A stretch of DNA of 56,587 nucleotides from assembly GCA_028278145.1 (NCBI GenBank), contig JANQEV010000032.1:1-56587 (forward strand), in the 5' to 3' direction. This DNA is from Chromatiales bacterium (GTDB lineage: Bacteria; Pseudomonadota; Gammaproteobacteria; Chromatiales; Chromatiaceae). A program made the position numbers and the translations under genes. Below are positions 43,712-53,233 of this stretch, piece after piece. Under the pieces are notes generated by a model that made no database searches, was not told the DNA's origin, and saw only the letters and a program-made list of their open reading frames with translations. Positions within the stretch are counted from its first letter, which is position 1. Each line of letters starts with the position of its first letter.

Positions 43712-45184
43712 TCACTCAGGCAAATCACGGTGATTGATCACCATATTACGCCCCCGCCTTTTAGCTTCATACATGGCATGGTCGCACTGACTAAGGAGCT
43801 CATGAATAGTGACTGAAACTTCACTCAAGGCAGAAAAACCTACGCTCACAGTTACATGAATGCTCTTACCCTGAGGTAATTCAAATTGCCAGTCATCGAT
43901 AGCAGCCCGCAGTCTCTCCAATACTTTCTGCGCCGTGTCTTCATCAGTCTCAACCAACATGATGACGAATTCCTCACCTCCAATGCGACCAAGTAGATCA
44001 TTGGTTCGAAGTTCTCGTAAGCAGACCTCGGTCAATTCCTTTAGGACTTGGTCACCGAAAGCATGACCAAAGCTATCATTGATATGTTTAAAATGATCCA
44101 CATCGAACAGGGCCATTGAGATCGCTGATTTGTAACGTTGACTACGAATCAACTCCTTTTCTGCAACTTCTAACAAGCGGCGCCGATTCATCACCCCTGT
44201 GAGCTCATCCGTTGTAGCCAAGCGCAACAACTCTCGCTCCAGCACCCCACGGGCAACCAGTTCTTCCTCCAGTTCTTTGGTTTTAGTATTTACTTGGCGC
44301 TGCAACATCCGGTTCCAGAGCAACACCCCAAAAATCAACAGCAGTGCCGTAACTACAGAAACAGTAATCACTAACTGGCGACTGGGACTCCAGGCTGGGG
44401 CTTCAAGACTGATCCAACGGCGATAGATTTCCCGTTTCCGATCTTCGCTGATGCTATCCAGTCCTTTCTGCAGGATCGAGATTAGCTCCGGCCACTCTTT
44501 ACGGGCGGCAAAGCGCAAGTTCCATTCATAACCTGACTCACCTGCCACCCGAAGGTTTGTCAATCCATTCTTCTCGATGTAGTAGATAGCAGAAGCATTG
44601 GTAGCCACAATTGTATCTGCAATACCAAAAGAGACCATACGCAGCCCGGTCTCAATATCAGGTACTCCGATGAGCTGCAGTTGGGGATAATTTTCCTGAA
44701 TGTATTTCTGGGTGGCATAACTCTCGATCACTACCACCTTCATTCCTTCCAGCTGTTCCATACTGAGAACGCCTTTAACCTCCTTACGTACAATTATGAC
44801 CGCTGGCAGACGGATATAGGGACGGGTGAAATTCATATATTCTAGCCGCTCCTCTGTCTCGGCAGCGGCACCCCACATATGCACTTCCCCGGCTTTGGTA
44901 GACTCAATTACCTGGCTCCAATCGCGTAACTGGATGACTTCAAAATCGATACCCAATGATTCTCTAATGTGTGCAACGAAATCAGCTGTAATCCCACGAT
45001 AGATATTCTGCTCATCAAAAAACTCTACCGGCGGGTAATTAGGGGCGGGGGCAAACAGGATACGGGGATTTTCACTCAGCCATGTACGCTCTTCTGGTGT
45101 GAGTGTATCAGCGAGAATAGGAACGGAAAAAAATAGAGTAGGCAGACAAATGAGTACCCACAGTGATACTATAAATCTTGTCAT
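43712..45184 (-). CDS. Diguanylate cyclase with periplasmic solute-binding sensor domain
   Basis: About 490 residues, inner membrane. Seen: signal/anchor (residues about 3-25), a type 3 solute-binding (SBP_bac_3) domain about 30-265 (YPPVEFFDEQNIYRGITADF), a membrane helix about 275-295 (LVITVSVVTALLLIFGVLLW), a short coiled coil, then GGDEF domain with RTNDLLGRIGGEEF: active GGEEF and an RxxD inhibitory site. It probably makes c-di-GMP in response to a periplasmic ligand such as an amino acid. The ATG at 45184 has GAGG seven bases upstream; the frame is open eight codons further. Lies 68 bases right of the tRNA. Confidence 0.88.
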   Translation of the reverse strand: MTRFIVSLWVLICLPTLFFSVPILADTLTPEERTWLSENPRILFAPAPNYPPVEFFDEQNIYRGITADFVAHIRESLGIDFEVIQLRDWSQVIESTKAGEVHMWGAAAETEERLEYMNFTRPYIRLPAVIIVRKEVKGVLSMEQLEGMKVVVIESYATQKYIQENYPQLQLIGVPDIETGLRMVSFGIADTIVATNASAIYYIEKNGLTNLRVAGESGYEWNLRFAARKEWPELISILQKGLDSISEDRKREIYRRWISLEAPAWSPSRQLVITVSVVTALLLIFGVLLWNRMLQRQVNTKTKELEEELVARGVLERELLRLATTDELTGVMNRRRLLEVAEKELIRSQRYKSAISMALFDVDHFKHINDSFGHAFGDQVLKELTEVCLRELRTNDLLGRIGGEEFVIMLVETDEDTAQKVLERLRAAIDDWQFELPQGKSIHVTVSVGFSALSEVSVTIHELLSQCDHAMYEAKRRGRNMVINHRDLPE

Positions 45185-45208
45185 ACTCGCCTCAAAACTC
45201 CAGGCCAC

Positions 45209-45574
45209 AGTGGCAGGCTGTCATAGGTCATCTACCAATCCAACTACTAGTTACCCAGCCCCTGCCTGATTTCTTCGATTGGTACATGGCGTAATCTGCG
45301 ATATCAACAACTTCATTCTAAATCCCACATGGATTGAAAAACCCAGCTGAACAACCTGATTGAGGTTAAAATCGTCGGAATATTGCTCATATTGTTATGA
45401 ATGAAATGTTACAGATATATTTCAGTTTTATTACAGTCAATATCGACCGACCTAATTTAATCTTTAGAATTACCATGTATTTATAATGGTAACTACTATT
45501 AACAATCATCGCTACTCAATGCTCTGTCACTTATCATCTGTTTAAAGAACATACTATTATTCAATAGGTTAAAC
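45209..45574. other. Intergenic region between the cyclase and the hydrolase
   Basis: 366 bases, AT-rich, between divergent genes. It should hold both promoters, but no box pair stands out. No RNA structure or small gene that I can support. Confidence 0.35.
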
Positions 45575-46339
45575 ATGCCAACTGATCCCCCTGCATTTCT
45601 GACTACCCAAAATAAACATAAGATCGCCTATCACAAAATTCCTGGATCACAACCAGGAGTAGTATTCCTGGGTGGTTTCATGTCAGATATGACTGGCACC
45701 AAGGCAGTTGCCCTGGAATCATGGTGCCAACTACATGGCATTGCCTACACTCGGTTTGATTATTCTGGCCACGGGTCATCATCGGGCAGCTTTCAAGAAG
45801 GCACCATAGGGGACTGGCTGCAAGACGCCATTGCTGTACTCGACCAGGTAACCCAAGGCCCCCAGATTCTTATTGGCTCCAGCATGGGTGGCTGGCTGGC
45901 ACTGTTATTGACTTTGCGTCGCCCACAACGCGTGGCTGGCGTGCTGACCATCGCCTGCGCTACAGATTTTACAGAACGACTACTGCGCCCTGCTCTCTCT
46001 ACACAACAACTAAAAGAACTTGAACATGATGGAGTTACTGACCTTCCAACCAAGTACCAGGAAACACCCTACCGTATTGGCAAGGCACTACTGGATGAAG
46101 GCAAGGAGCATCTATTGCTGCACACCCCTATCGATATCCACTGTCCAGTGGTAATGCTGCATGGGACTGCCGATATTGATGTACCCGCAGAGTTTTCCCA
46201 GATGACCCTTGAACAGATAACCTCCAGCAAATATGCACAGTTGCTACGGATTGAGGGAGGAGATCATCGCCTATCATCTCCTGAACACCTCAAGGGTATT
46301 ACTGATGCACTGGAAACGCTAATCGATAAAGTTATTTAG
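45575..46339 (+). CDS. Alpha/beta hydrolase
   Basis: 254 residues, cytoplasmic. Seen: GGFMSDMTGTKA (oxyanion region), RFDYSGHGSSSG, nucleophile elbow GSSMGG near residue 108, acid in HGTADIDVP near residue 200, and His in GGDHRLSSPE near 230, a complete Ser-Asp-His triad. It resembles the bacterial ABHD10-like thioesterase/hydrolase group. The substrate is unknown. Its stop is 45 bases from the convergent stop of the next gene. Confidence 0.85.
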   Translation: MPTDPPAFLTTQNKHKIAYHKIPGSQPGVVFLGGFMSDMTGTKAVALESWCQLHGIAYTRFDYSGHGSSSGSFQEGTIGDWLQDAIAVLDQVTQGPQILIGSSMGGWLALLLTLRRPQRVAGVLTIACATDFTERLLRPALSTQQLKELEHDGVTDLPTKYQETPYRIGKALLDEGKEHLLLHTPIDIHCPVVMLHGTADIDVPAEFSQMTLEQITSSKYAQLLRIEGGDHRLSSPEHLKGITDALETLIDKVI

Positions 46340-46383
46340 AGGATATACAGCAAACTATCCACAAGAAAATCCATCATAGTTGC

Positions 46384-48795
46384 TCACAATGCAACTGGCC
46401 TGGAGAATACATACCCCTGTGCATAATCTACCCCTATCTCACTCAGCAGTTCCACAGCCCTGTCATCTTCCACGAATTCGGCGATAGTCTTCTTACCCAT
46501 GATATGACCAATCTCATTGATAGATTTCACCAGTGCTAGGTTGATGGGGTTGGTACTGATATCTTTCACGAATTCACCATCAATTTTCAGGTAATCAACC
46601 GGTAAGTTTTTCAGATAGCCAAAGGAAGATACTCCACTGCCGAAATCATCCAAAGCAAACTGGCAGCCAATTGACCGCAGCTCTTCCATAAAGCTGGTGG
46701 CCTTGGATAGATTGGAGATAGCCACGGTCTCGGTAATCTCAAAACAGATGATCTCTGTTGGCAACTTATAATAATTCAACCGCTCTTTGACATAGGAGGC
46801 AAAGAAGGAGTCATTAATTGACAACCCTGAGAGATTGATACTACATAGATTGATTGTATCAAGCAGGTTCTCTTGCTCTGAAAGCCATTGAAAGGTCTTA
46901 TCGATCACCCACTTGTCCACGGCTGACATCAGATTATAGCGTTCTGCTGCTGGTATAAACTGAACCGGGCTGATTAGATTATCCTCCTTATCCAGCATAC
47001 GCAGAAGCACCTCAAAATGCAGCTTACTATTGTCAGCCTGGCTGGAAATTGGTACCACAACCTGTTTATGCAACTGAAACCTGTTCTGCTGTAAGGCATC
47101 CTGGATGCGTGATATCCAGTCCAGCTCACCACGCCGTCTCACCAGCTCTTCATCATCATGCTGGAATACATGGTAACGGTTACCGCCATCCTCTTTTGCC
47201 TTATAACAGGCCACATCTGCATCTGACAGCAGTTCTGAGGCACCTATGGAGTGTCCTTTAACCGGTGCCATACCGATACTGATACCAATGGTATAAACCT
47301 TGTCATCCCAATAAAAGCGGTACTTCTTCACCACCTCTATTAGGGCAGATGCGATATTTTTTGCCTTCTCCAATGGACAGCCTTCCAGGATCAGAGCAAA
47401 CTCATCACCACCCAGTCGCGCCAGGGTATCACTGGAACGCTTGCTATCACTCAACAGCTGACCCAGCTGTCGCAGCAGCTGATCACCAGCTACATGTCCA
47501 TTACTATCATTTACAACCTTGAACTGGTCCAGATCCATGTAGAGTAGACAGTGCTCAGAATCATCCACCGACTCATCTATTACTCGTTCCAGGTGGGTTT
47601 CAAAGGCACGTCTATTTACTAGTCCAGTCAAGGCATCATGACTGGCTTGATATGTCAGCTCTTCCTTAAGTTCATGCGCCTCTGTCAGATCACGCATAAA
47701 GGCAGTAAAATAGGTTCCATTATCATCATCAATTCTTGTTATTGCCAGTTCTACAGGTATTTCCTGACCATCTGCCCGCAGTCCTCTGGTTTCAATCCTG
47801 CTATTAAGCAGAGTTGAAACGCCAGTCTCCATCAGCCTTTTTATCCCGGCCCGGTGCCGTTCTCTGAGCTCCAGGGGAATTATCAGCTCAGCCAGATCCT
47901 GATTTACCATTTCACTACGCTTATACCCAAAGGTCTTACTAGTAGCAGGATTTACATCAGTTACCATTCCTGAAGAATCTATGGTAATAATGCAATCCAT
48001 AGCCGATTCCATACTGGCGGTATTTCGGGATTGACTGGCAGCCAATGCTGCTATGACCTCCCCCTTCTCCCTCACCTGACGACTAATAAATACATTGGCA
48101 TAAGCAATGCCCAATATTCCTAGTAGCCAGATTATGGAAAACAGCTGGATATCTTTGCTGTTCTCAGCCGCCTCTCGATCCAACAGCTCATTCATAGGCA
48201 GGGCAATGGTGACACCGCCGCCAACTTCATTGGTCTTAGAGGCCAGGTAAGGGTGACACAACAAGCACCCTTTCTTTAGGGGCAAAGGCTGGATCAGACG
48301 CAGGAAAGGTTCACCCTCTATGGTGGTATATTCAAAGATCTCCTGCACCCCCTGATCCAGCTTGTGTAACGCCTCCCTCTCCCAAGGATCAGGGGCATTC
48401 TGGGGACGTATTGGTGTCAGACTGGTAACACGCCCTGATACTCCATAGAAATCACTATACTGCCGGTCCAGGTCACGAATAATTCTGGCCGGGTTGATCA
48501 AGGACAATTTTATACCAGAGGGGGTAGTTATATCTCTATCTTCTATATGGGCCAGATATGGATCAGGTTGGTATTTTTTCCCCACAGGAATATACAGACG
48601 CCCGTGACTGGTGAGCCAGAGACGAAACGCCTTATCCTTATTGAAGTTGGCCCGTGCCTGATTTTCTGCCAACTTCTTAGTATTGGCTTCATTTTGGCTG
48701 ATCTTCCAACCCAACAAACCCAAGACGACAAAGCTCCAGACGATCGCCAGTGAAATGGTGTAAAGGCCGACAGGAAACGAGTAGAGCTTTTTCAC
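46384..48795 (-). CDS. Membrane sensor DUF3365(heme c)-PAS-GGDEF-EAL protein
   Basis: 803 residues. Order: membrane helix about 9-30, periplasmic DUF3365/Tll0287-like domain about 45-215 with a heme c motif CLLCH near 177-181, second helix about 225-240, PAS about 255-380 (MDCIITIDSSGMVTDVN), GGDEF about 385-545 (RLGGDEFALIL intact) and EAL about 555-800, in which the signature is EVLLR instead of EALLR but ALDDFGSG and LKIDGEFV are kept. It probably senses redox state or a gas through periplasmic heme and makes or breaks c-di-GMP. It starts with GTG; the ribosome site is weak. Confidence 0.87.
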   Translation of the reverse strand: MKKLYSFPVGLYTISLAIVWSFVVLGLLGWKISQNEANTKKLAENQARANFNKDKAFRLWLTSHGRLYIPVGKKYQPDPYLAHIEDRDITTPSGIKLSLINPARIIRDLDRQYSDFYGVSGRVTSLTPIRPQNAPDPWEREALHKLDQGVQEIFEYTTIEGEPFLRLIQPLPLKKGCLLCHPYLASKTNEVGGGVTIALPMNELLDREAAENSKDIQLFSIIWLLGILGIAYANVFISRQVREKGEVIAALAASQSRNTASMESAMDCIITIDSSGMVTDVNPATSKTFGYKRSEMVNQDLAELIIPLELRERHRAGIKRLMETGVSTLLNSRIETRGLRADGQEIPVELAITRIDDDNGTYFTAFMRDLTEAHELKEELTYQASHDALTGLVNRRAFETHLERVIDESVDDSEHCLLYMDLDQFKVVNDSNGHVAGDQLLRQLGQLLSDSKRSSDTLARLGGDEFALILEGCPLEKAKNIASALIEVVKKYRFYWDDKVYTIGISIGMAPVKGHSIGASELLSDADVACYKAKEDGGNRYHVFQHDDEELVRRRGELDWISRIQDALQQNRFQLHKQVVVPISSQADNSKLHFEVLLRMLDKEDNLISPVQFIPAAERYNLMSAVDKWVIDKTFQWLSEQENLLDTINLCSINLSGLSINDSFFASYVKERLNYYKLPTEIICFEITETVAISNLSKATSFMEELRSIGCQFALDDFGSGVSSFGYLKNLPVDYLKIDGEFVKDISTNPINLALVKSINEIGHIMGKKTIAEFVEDDRAVELLSEIGVDYAQGYVFSRPVAL

Positions 48796-49374
48796 AACAC
48801 AAAATACCTAACCAATATGGCTGTTACCATTGCGCTTCCACAACAGCTTAATAAGCATACAATAATTCGATTGATAAGCTCGCGAACGCAGAAAAACTGC
48901 GCAACCTAACAGTTACAGATCACTGCTGCGGTGCATCCAGACCGTCAGCAATCCATCTCCATGACTACTTCGTGTACTTTCCGTGAGGCAGGTCGTATTG
49001 CAGAATTTAACACTAGCTTGATTATAGTGTAGCAGTAGTTCTCCGGAACATATCTCATACAGACACACTACTAGAATCAACCTTATTCCATGCAATTCTG
49101 CCAGAGTATGATTTTAAAATCATCAACTTGATCACACCAATACATCAACCAGGTATGTAATAGTGATGAAATCCAGATAAGCTGATAACTATACTTGGGG
49201 TGATGACTTGGCTATCCACGAATAACACAACCTTTTGCATATTTCGCACTGAGAACTTTGCTGACAACCACATGTCTCTATTTCAAACGCTCGAACCACT
49301 CAGCGGGGAGATCTCCTAACCAGGAAACAGGAATGTTACCGTTGCATACCTAGCAAGCACAATGGTCAATACAG
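48796..49374. other. Intergenic region upstream of the nuclease-like gene
   Basis: 579 bases between divergent genes. No open frame with a good start, no RNA gene and no strong hairpin that I can support. Confidence 0.35.
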
Positions 49375-49821
49375 ATGACTAGAAGACAAATATTACTCCT
49401 GATCCTGACTCTGTTTCTGAGCCAACCGGTCCCAGCTGAAACCATATCTGGGCGCCCATCCAGGATCATAAGCGGAGACAAACTGGTATTGACCATAAGC
49501 AAGAACCAACATATTGAAATTCAACTGCTTGGAATCCAGGCACCACCCTTGAAGAGCAGATGGGGACGCGCGGCCAGGAAGCAGCTCTCAACTCTGGTGG
49601 CTGGCCGACCGGTTGCAGTGGAGTACCACATCAGAAATCGCTGGGGGCGCCCTCTGGGGAAGGTGCTACTTGGCGACAGCGATATAAGCCTGCGCCTGCT
49701 GGAGTCTGGGCTTGCTATACATAAGCCAGGTTTCCAGACCATCAAGGATAATAATCTATACTCACAGGCCATGCAGAGGGCAAAAAGCCTCAGGTTGGGT
49801 ATGTGGAGTAGTGTCAAATAA
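49375..49821 (+). CDS. Secreted staphylococcal nuclease-like (SNase) protein
   Basis: 148 residues with a signal peptide (about 1-21, ending VPA). Mature part follows the SNase fold: ISGRPSRIISGDKLVLTI, IQLLGIQAPPLKSRWGRAAR, VAVEYHIRNRWGRPLGKVLL, then SLRLLESGLAIHK and AKSLRLGMW. Several catalytic-type Arg are kept, but the usual first Asp pair (DGDT) reads SGDK, so activity is uncertain. Likely periplasmic. Confidence 0.78.
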   Translation: MTRRQILLLILTLFLSQPVPAETISGRPSRIISGDKLVLTISKNQHIEIQLLGIQAPPLKSRWGRAARKQLSTLVAGRPVAVEYHIRNRWGRPLGKVLLGDSDISLRLLESGLAIHKPGFQTIKDNNLYSQAMQRAKSLRLGMWSSVK

Positions 49822-49946
49822 TACCCTGACAGCCATATATGCAACTTCTTTGAATCATACCTGTGTAATAAAGCTGCTATATCCTGTTATATCAGTCAGA
49901 CCAATCAGATGCAGGCGCTAGCCAAACAAATAGGAGAAACATCAAT

Positions 49947-50282
49947 ATGGGCAAAGAGAAACAGAAACCCGGCAAAGATGACAAAAAGCCCAAGGACAAC
50001 GTAAAGAAGAAGGGCAAAAAAGAGGACAAGGTAAATAAAAAGAAAAAAGCCAAGAAAAAGACGACCAAAAAGTCAAAAAAAGATACAGTGAAAAAATCCA
50101 AGTCATCAGCAGCAATGAAACCACAGACTACTAAGATCTCCCATGAAGAACGCCTGGAGATGATCCGAACTGCCGCCTACTATCTGGCTCAAAAACGTAG
50201 TTATTCAGGAGAATCAGAACTGGATGATTGGCTTACCGCTGAAAAAGAGATAGAGGAGATGATCAGAGAAGGAGAGGATTAA
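49947..50282 (+). CDS. Lysine-rich protein with C-terminal DUF2934 domain
   Basis: 111 residues. The first 55 or so are almost only Lys with Asp, Gly, Pro and Thr, histone-tail-like and disordered. The last 45 form a DUF2934 domain (RLEMIRTAAYYLAQKRSYSG and DDWLTAEKEI). It may bind DNA or RNA by its basic tail (inference). Its stop overlaps the convergent neighbour's stop by four bases. Confidence 0.75.
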   Translation: MGKEKQKPGKDDKKPKDNVKKKGKKEDKVNKKKKAKKKTTKKSKKDTVKKSKSSAAMKPQTTKISHEERLEMIRTAAYYLAQKRSYSGESELDDWLTAEKEIEEMIREGED

Positions 50283-50533
50283 TCCTCATCCGCATCCTGC
50301 TTCTTACCATTACTACGCTTGATGCCATTACCAGACTGCATGCGTAGTTTGAGCAACATACCGATAAGGGTGGATTCCAACGCCTGATAGGCCCTGGCCT
50401 GGGCCTCCTGATGGGTAGTGGAGACGTTGCCTTCAAGCATGGACAGCCGGGCATCAAAATAGGCGATATCCGCTTCCAGCCCACTAACACTCACCTTGGG
50501 CCAATGCTCATCGGTTTTCTCTGACTTAGACAT
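50279..50533 (-). CDS. Hypothetical small coiled-coil protein, 84 residues
   Basis: Mostly helical (LEADIAYFDARLSMLEG and AYQALESTLIGMLLKLRM), with charged ends and no signal peptide. I do not recognise a family. Codon use and the tight convergent arrangement with the DUF2934 gene support it as real. Confidence 0.6.
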   Translation of the reverse strand: MSKSEKTDEHWPKVSVSGLEADIAYFDARLSMLEGNVSTTHQEAQARAYQALESTLIGMLLKLRMQSGNGIKRSNGKKQDADED

Positions 50534-50728
50534 CAGTATTCTTTACCCTTATGCCTAGCATCTGTATGCAGGGTCATGGATTGAGATTAAATGTCCATCT
50601 GTTTACCAACACATCATCCCTATGGCGAAGCCTAAAAGTATAATAACATGGGCTCCTGAATTAATAATAGAACTATGGTACTCCGGATCTCCGGCACCAA
50701 ATCAAAAATCAAAAGTGGTAACCACACT

Positions 50729-52243
50729 ATGACTACAATACGCCAAGAAGACCTGATTCAAAGTATTGCAGATGGATTGCAGTATATCTCCTATTATCAT
50801 CCTACAGACTATATACAGGCCCTCACTGCTGCCTGGGAACGAGAGGAATCACCATCAGCAAAAGATGCTATGGCCCAGATCCTGGTCAACTCCAGGATGT
50901 GCGCCGAAGGCAAACGCCCGATCTGCCAGGATACCGGCATGGTAGTGGCAATTCTTGAAGTAGGTATGGACCTGCAATTTGAGTCTGATATGAGTCTGGA
51001 GGATATGGTAAACGAAGGTGTACGACGTGGTTATAATCACCCAGATAATATACTGCGTGCATCCGTAGTAGCTGACCCAGCCGGTGCCCGTCAGAATACA
51101 AAAGACAACACGCCAGCGGTCATCCATACCAAACTTGTTCCTGGTGACAAGCTGGTTATAAAGCTGGCAGCCAAGGGTGGTGGCTCAGAAAATAAAACCA
51201 AGTTTGCCGTACTCAACCCATCTGGCAGTCTGGTGGACTGGGTTCTGGACATAGTGCCACAGATGGGTGCCGGCTGGTGCCCACCGGGAATGCTGGGTAT
51301 AGGTATCGGTGGCTCTGCTGAAAAGGCCATGCTGTTGGCCAAAGAGTCACTGATGGAGCATATCGACATTCATGAACTACAGGCACGTGGACCACAGAGC
51401 CGGGTGGAAGAGCTACGTCTTGAGTTGTTTGAAAAGGTAAATGCACTAGGCATTGGCGCCCAGGGTCTGGGTGGTCTTACCACAGTGCTGGATGTAAAGA
51501 TCAACGACTACCCAACCCATGCCGCTTCCCTGCCAGTGGCCATGATCCCCAACTGCGCCGCCACCCGCCATGTGGAGTTCACCCTGGATGGAAGCGGAGC
51601 TGCTGACCTGCAACCACCTAAGCTGGAAGACTGGCCGGAGATCTCCCTGGAAGGTGGAGGCAATGCCCGCAAGGTGAATCTCGACTCTGTAACCAGAGAG
51701 GATATCGCCAGTTGGCAGCCAGGTGAAAGTCTCCTGCTGTCAGGTAAACTTCTGACCGGACGGGATGCTGCCCACAAGCGTATCCAGGAACTTCTGGATA
51801 AAGGTGAGCCACTGCCGGAAGGGGTAGACTTCAACAACCGCTTCATCTACTACGTGGGTCCGGTGGACCCGGTTCGAGATGAAGTTGTGGGACCGGCCGG
51901 ACCCACCACCTCCACCCGTATGGACAAGTTCACCGACATGATGCTGTCGGACATGGGTCTTATCGGTATGGTGGGCAAGGCCGAGCGTGGCCCTGCCACC
52001 GTAGAGTCCATCAAACAGCATGGAGCAGCCTACCTTATGGCCGTGGGTGGCGCCGCCTATCTGGTATCCAAGGCTATCCGTTCCGCCCGTATAGTGGCCT
52101 TTGAAGAGCTGGGTATGGAGGCCATACGCGAATTCGAAGTGGAGGATATGCCGGTAACCGTAGCGGTAGATAGCAAGGGCACATCGGTACATCAGACCGG
52201 TCCGGCCGAGTGGCGGGTAAAAATTGAGGATATGAAAAAATAG
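50729..52243 (+). CDS. fum: Fumarate hydratase class I (iron-sulfur)
   Basis: TCA-cycle enzyme that interconverts fumarate and malate with a 4Fe-4S cluster. About 504 residues. Seen: the three cluster Cys in PICQDTGM (residue 66), GAGWCPPGML (about 187) and IPNCAATRH (about 281), GGSENKTKF in the N-terminal domain, and the C-terminal beta domain with YYVGPVDPV and GPTTSTRMDKF. The frame is open to an ATG at 50675, but MTTIRQEDLI at 50729 is the family start. Runs into a REP region after the stop. Confidence 0.95.
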   Translation: MTTIRQEDLIQSIADGLQYISYYHPTDYIQALTAAWEREESPSAKDAMAQILVNSRMCAEGKRPICQDTGMVVAILEVGMDLQFESDMSLEDMVNEGVRRGYNHPDNILRASVVADPAGARQNTKDNTPAVIHTKLVPGDKLVIKLAAKGGGSENKTKFAVLNPSGSLVDWVLDIVPQMGAGWCPPGMLGIGIGGSAEKAMLLAKESLMEHIDIHELQARGPQSRVEELRLELFEKVNALGIGAQGLGGLTTVLDVKINDYPTHAASLPVAMIPNCAATRHVEFTLDGSGAADLQPPKLEDWPEISLEGGGNARKVNLDSVTREDIASWQPGESLLLSGKLLTGRDAAHKRIQELLDKGEPLPEGVDFNNRFIYYVGPVDPVRDEVVGPAGPTTSTRMDKFTDMMLSDMGLIGMVGKAERGPATVESIKQHGAAYLMAVGGAAYLVSKAIRSARIVAFEELGMEAIREFEVEDMPVTVAVDSKGTSVHQTGPAEWRVKIEDMKK

Positions 52244-52248
52244 ATTGC

Positions 52249-52370
52249 ATCGCCAGAAACGCTGTCGCTTATTCTGGCCTACAAACCTAAAGGGTAGGCC
52301 GGGATATGCACAGCATTCCAAGCGAACCGTCGATCCCGTAGGCCGGGATAAGCGGAGTGTTTCCGGCAAC
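52249..52370. repeat. REP units upstream of the RAYT gene
   Basis: Three units: an inverted one at 52249-52282 and direct ones at 52293-52324 and 52338-52370, each with the core GTAGGCCGGGATA-like head and a tail that pairs with it (TTCCGGC-like). They lie between the fumarase stop and the transposase gene. Confidence 0.85.
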
Positions 52371-52406
52371 ACAATTTTCCACTACCAACAGGAAAAGGAG
52401 TTTCCT

Positions 52407-52916
52407 ATGAGCAACTACAAACGGATTTACCTTAATGACCATTGCTACTTTTTCACGGCGGTCACCCACAACAGAAACCCAATCTTCCAATCTCCAGAGC
52501 AGGTGCAACTGCTGAGAGATGCCTTTCGTTACGTGCAAGAACGCCGATCATTTGACCTGCTTGCAGCTTCTGTGATGCCGGATCATATTCACTGTTTATG
52601 GCGCATGCAGGATAGAGACAGCAACTATTCAGTTCGCTGGCAGATGATCAAGACGGCATTCACTCGCAAGATCAGAAAAGTGCATCCCGGAAAAGAAGTA
52701 TGGCAACCGCGTTTCTGGGAGCATGTTATTCGAAACGAAGAGGATTTCAAAAGACATCTGGATTACATCCACTACAACCCGGTCAAGCATGGATTATGCA
52801 AATCACCCCATGATTGGCAGTACAGCTCATTTCAGCGCTATCTGAAAGCAGGGTTTTATGCACCTGATTGGGGTAAGGAGTATCCAACATCGATTAACAA
52901 AATGGATCTGGAGTAA
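52407..52916 (+). CDS. REP-associated tyrosine transposase (RAYT)
   Basis: 169 residues, Y1/HUH single-strand transposase of the TnpA(REP) type. Seen: HCYFFTAVTHNR near the start, the HUH motif MPDHIHCLWRM near residue 52, the nucleophile Tyr in DYIHYNPVKHGL near residue 123, and the family C-terminus (DWQYSSFQRYLKAGFYAPDW). The start at 52407 has GGAAAAGGAG upstream; the frame is open back to 52245 across the REP units, but that part is not coding. It is flanked by REP units on both sides, which such enzymes bind and cut. Confidence 0.92.
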   Translation: MSNYKRIYLNDHCYFFTAVTHNRNPIFQSPEQVQLLRDAFRYVQERRSFDLLAASVMPDHIHCLWRMQDRDSNYSVRWQMIKTAFTRKIRKVHPGKEVWQPRFWEHVIRNEEDFKRHLDYIHYNPVKHGLCKSPHDWQYSSFQRYLKAGFYAPDWGKEYPTSINKMDLE

Positions 52917-53227
52917 CAGATTGCCAGAAACGCTATCGCTTATTCTGGCCTACGGATATTCAGGTGGCGGTAGACCGGAATAAGCAACGCGTTCCAGGCA
53001 ATACACAATGGCGGTAGACCGGGATATGCACAGCATTCCAGGCAATACACAGTGGCAGTAGGCCAGGATAAGCAGAGCATTCCAGGCAATACGCAGTGGC
53101 AGTAGGCCGGGATAAGCAGTGCGTTCCCGGCAATACTGGAGTAACAGATTACCAGAAACGCTATCGCTTATTCTGGCCTACGGATATTCAGGTGGCGGTA
53201 GACCGGAATAAGCAACGCGTTCCCGGC
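52908..53227. repeat. REP array downstream of RAYT with a 92-bp direct duplication
   Basis: Seven units: inverted at 52921-52953 and 53149-53181, direct at 52970-53001, 53014-53045, 53058-53089, 53102-53132 and 53198-53228. A 92-bp block at 52908-52999 recurs at 53136-53227 with two differences; it holds one inverted and one direct unit and the last codons of the RAYT gene. Middle units are spaced at about 44 bases. Confidence 0.88.
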
Positions 53228-53233
53228 TATAGG

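Noticed and set aside
49892..50124. Phe/Leu-rich minus-strand frames
   Set aside because: They are the antisense of the lysine-rich coding run (AAA/AAG giving TTT/CTT).
50675..50728. Extended fumarase N-terminus from 50675
   Set aside because: The extra 18 residues are basic and unlike the family; the ATG at 50729 gives the usual start.
52249..53228. CRISPR array
   Set aside because: Units are palindromic, of both orientations and poorly spaced, with no distinct spacers, and flank a RAYT gene; they are REP units.
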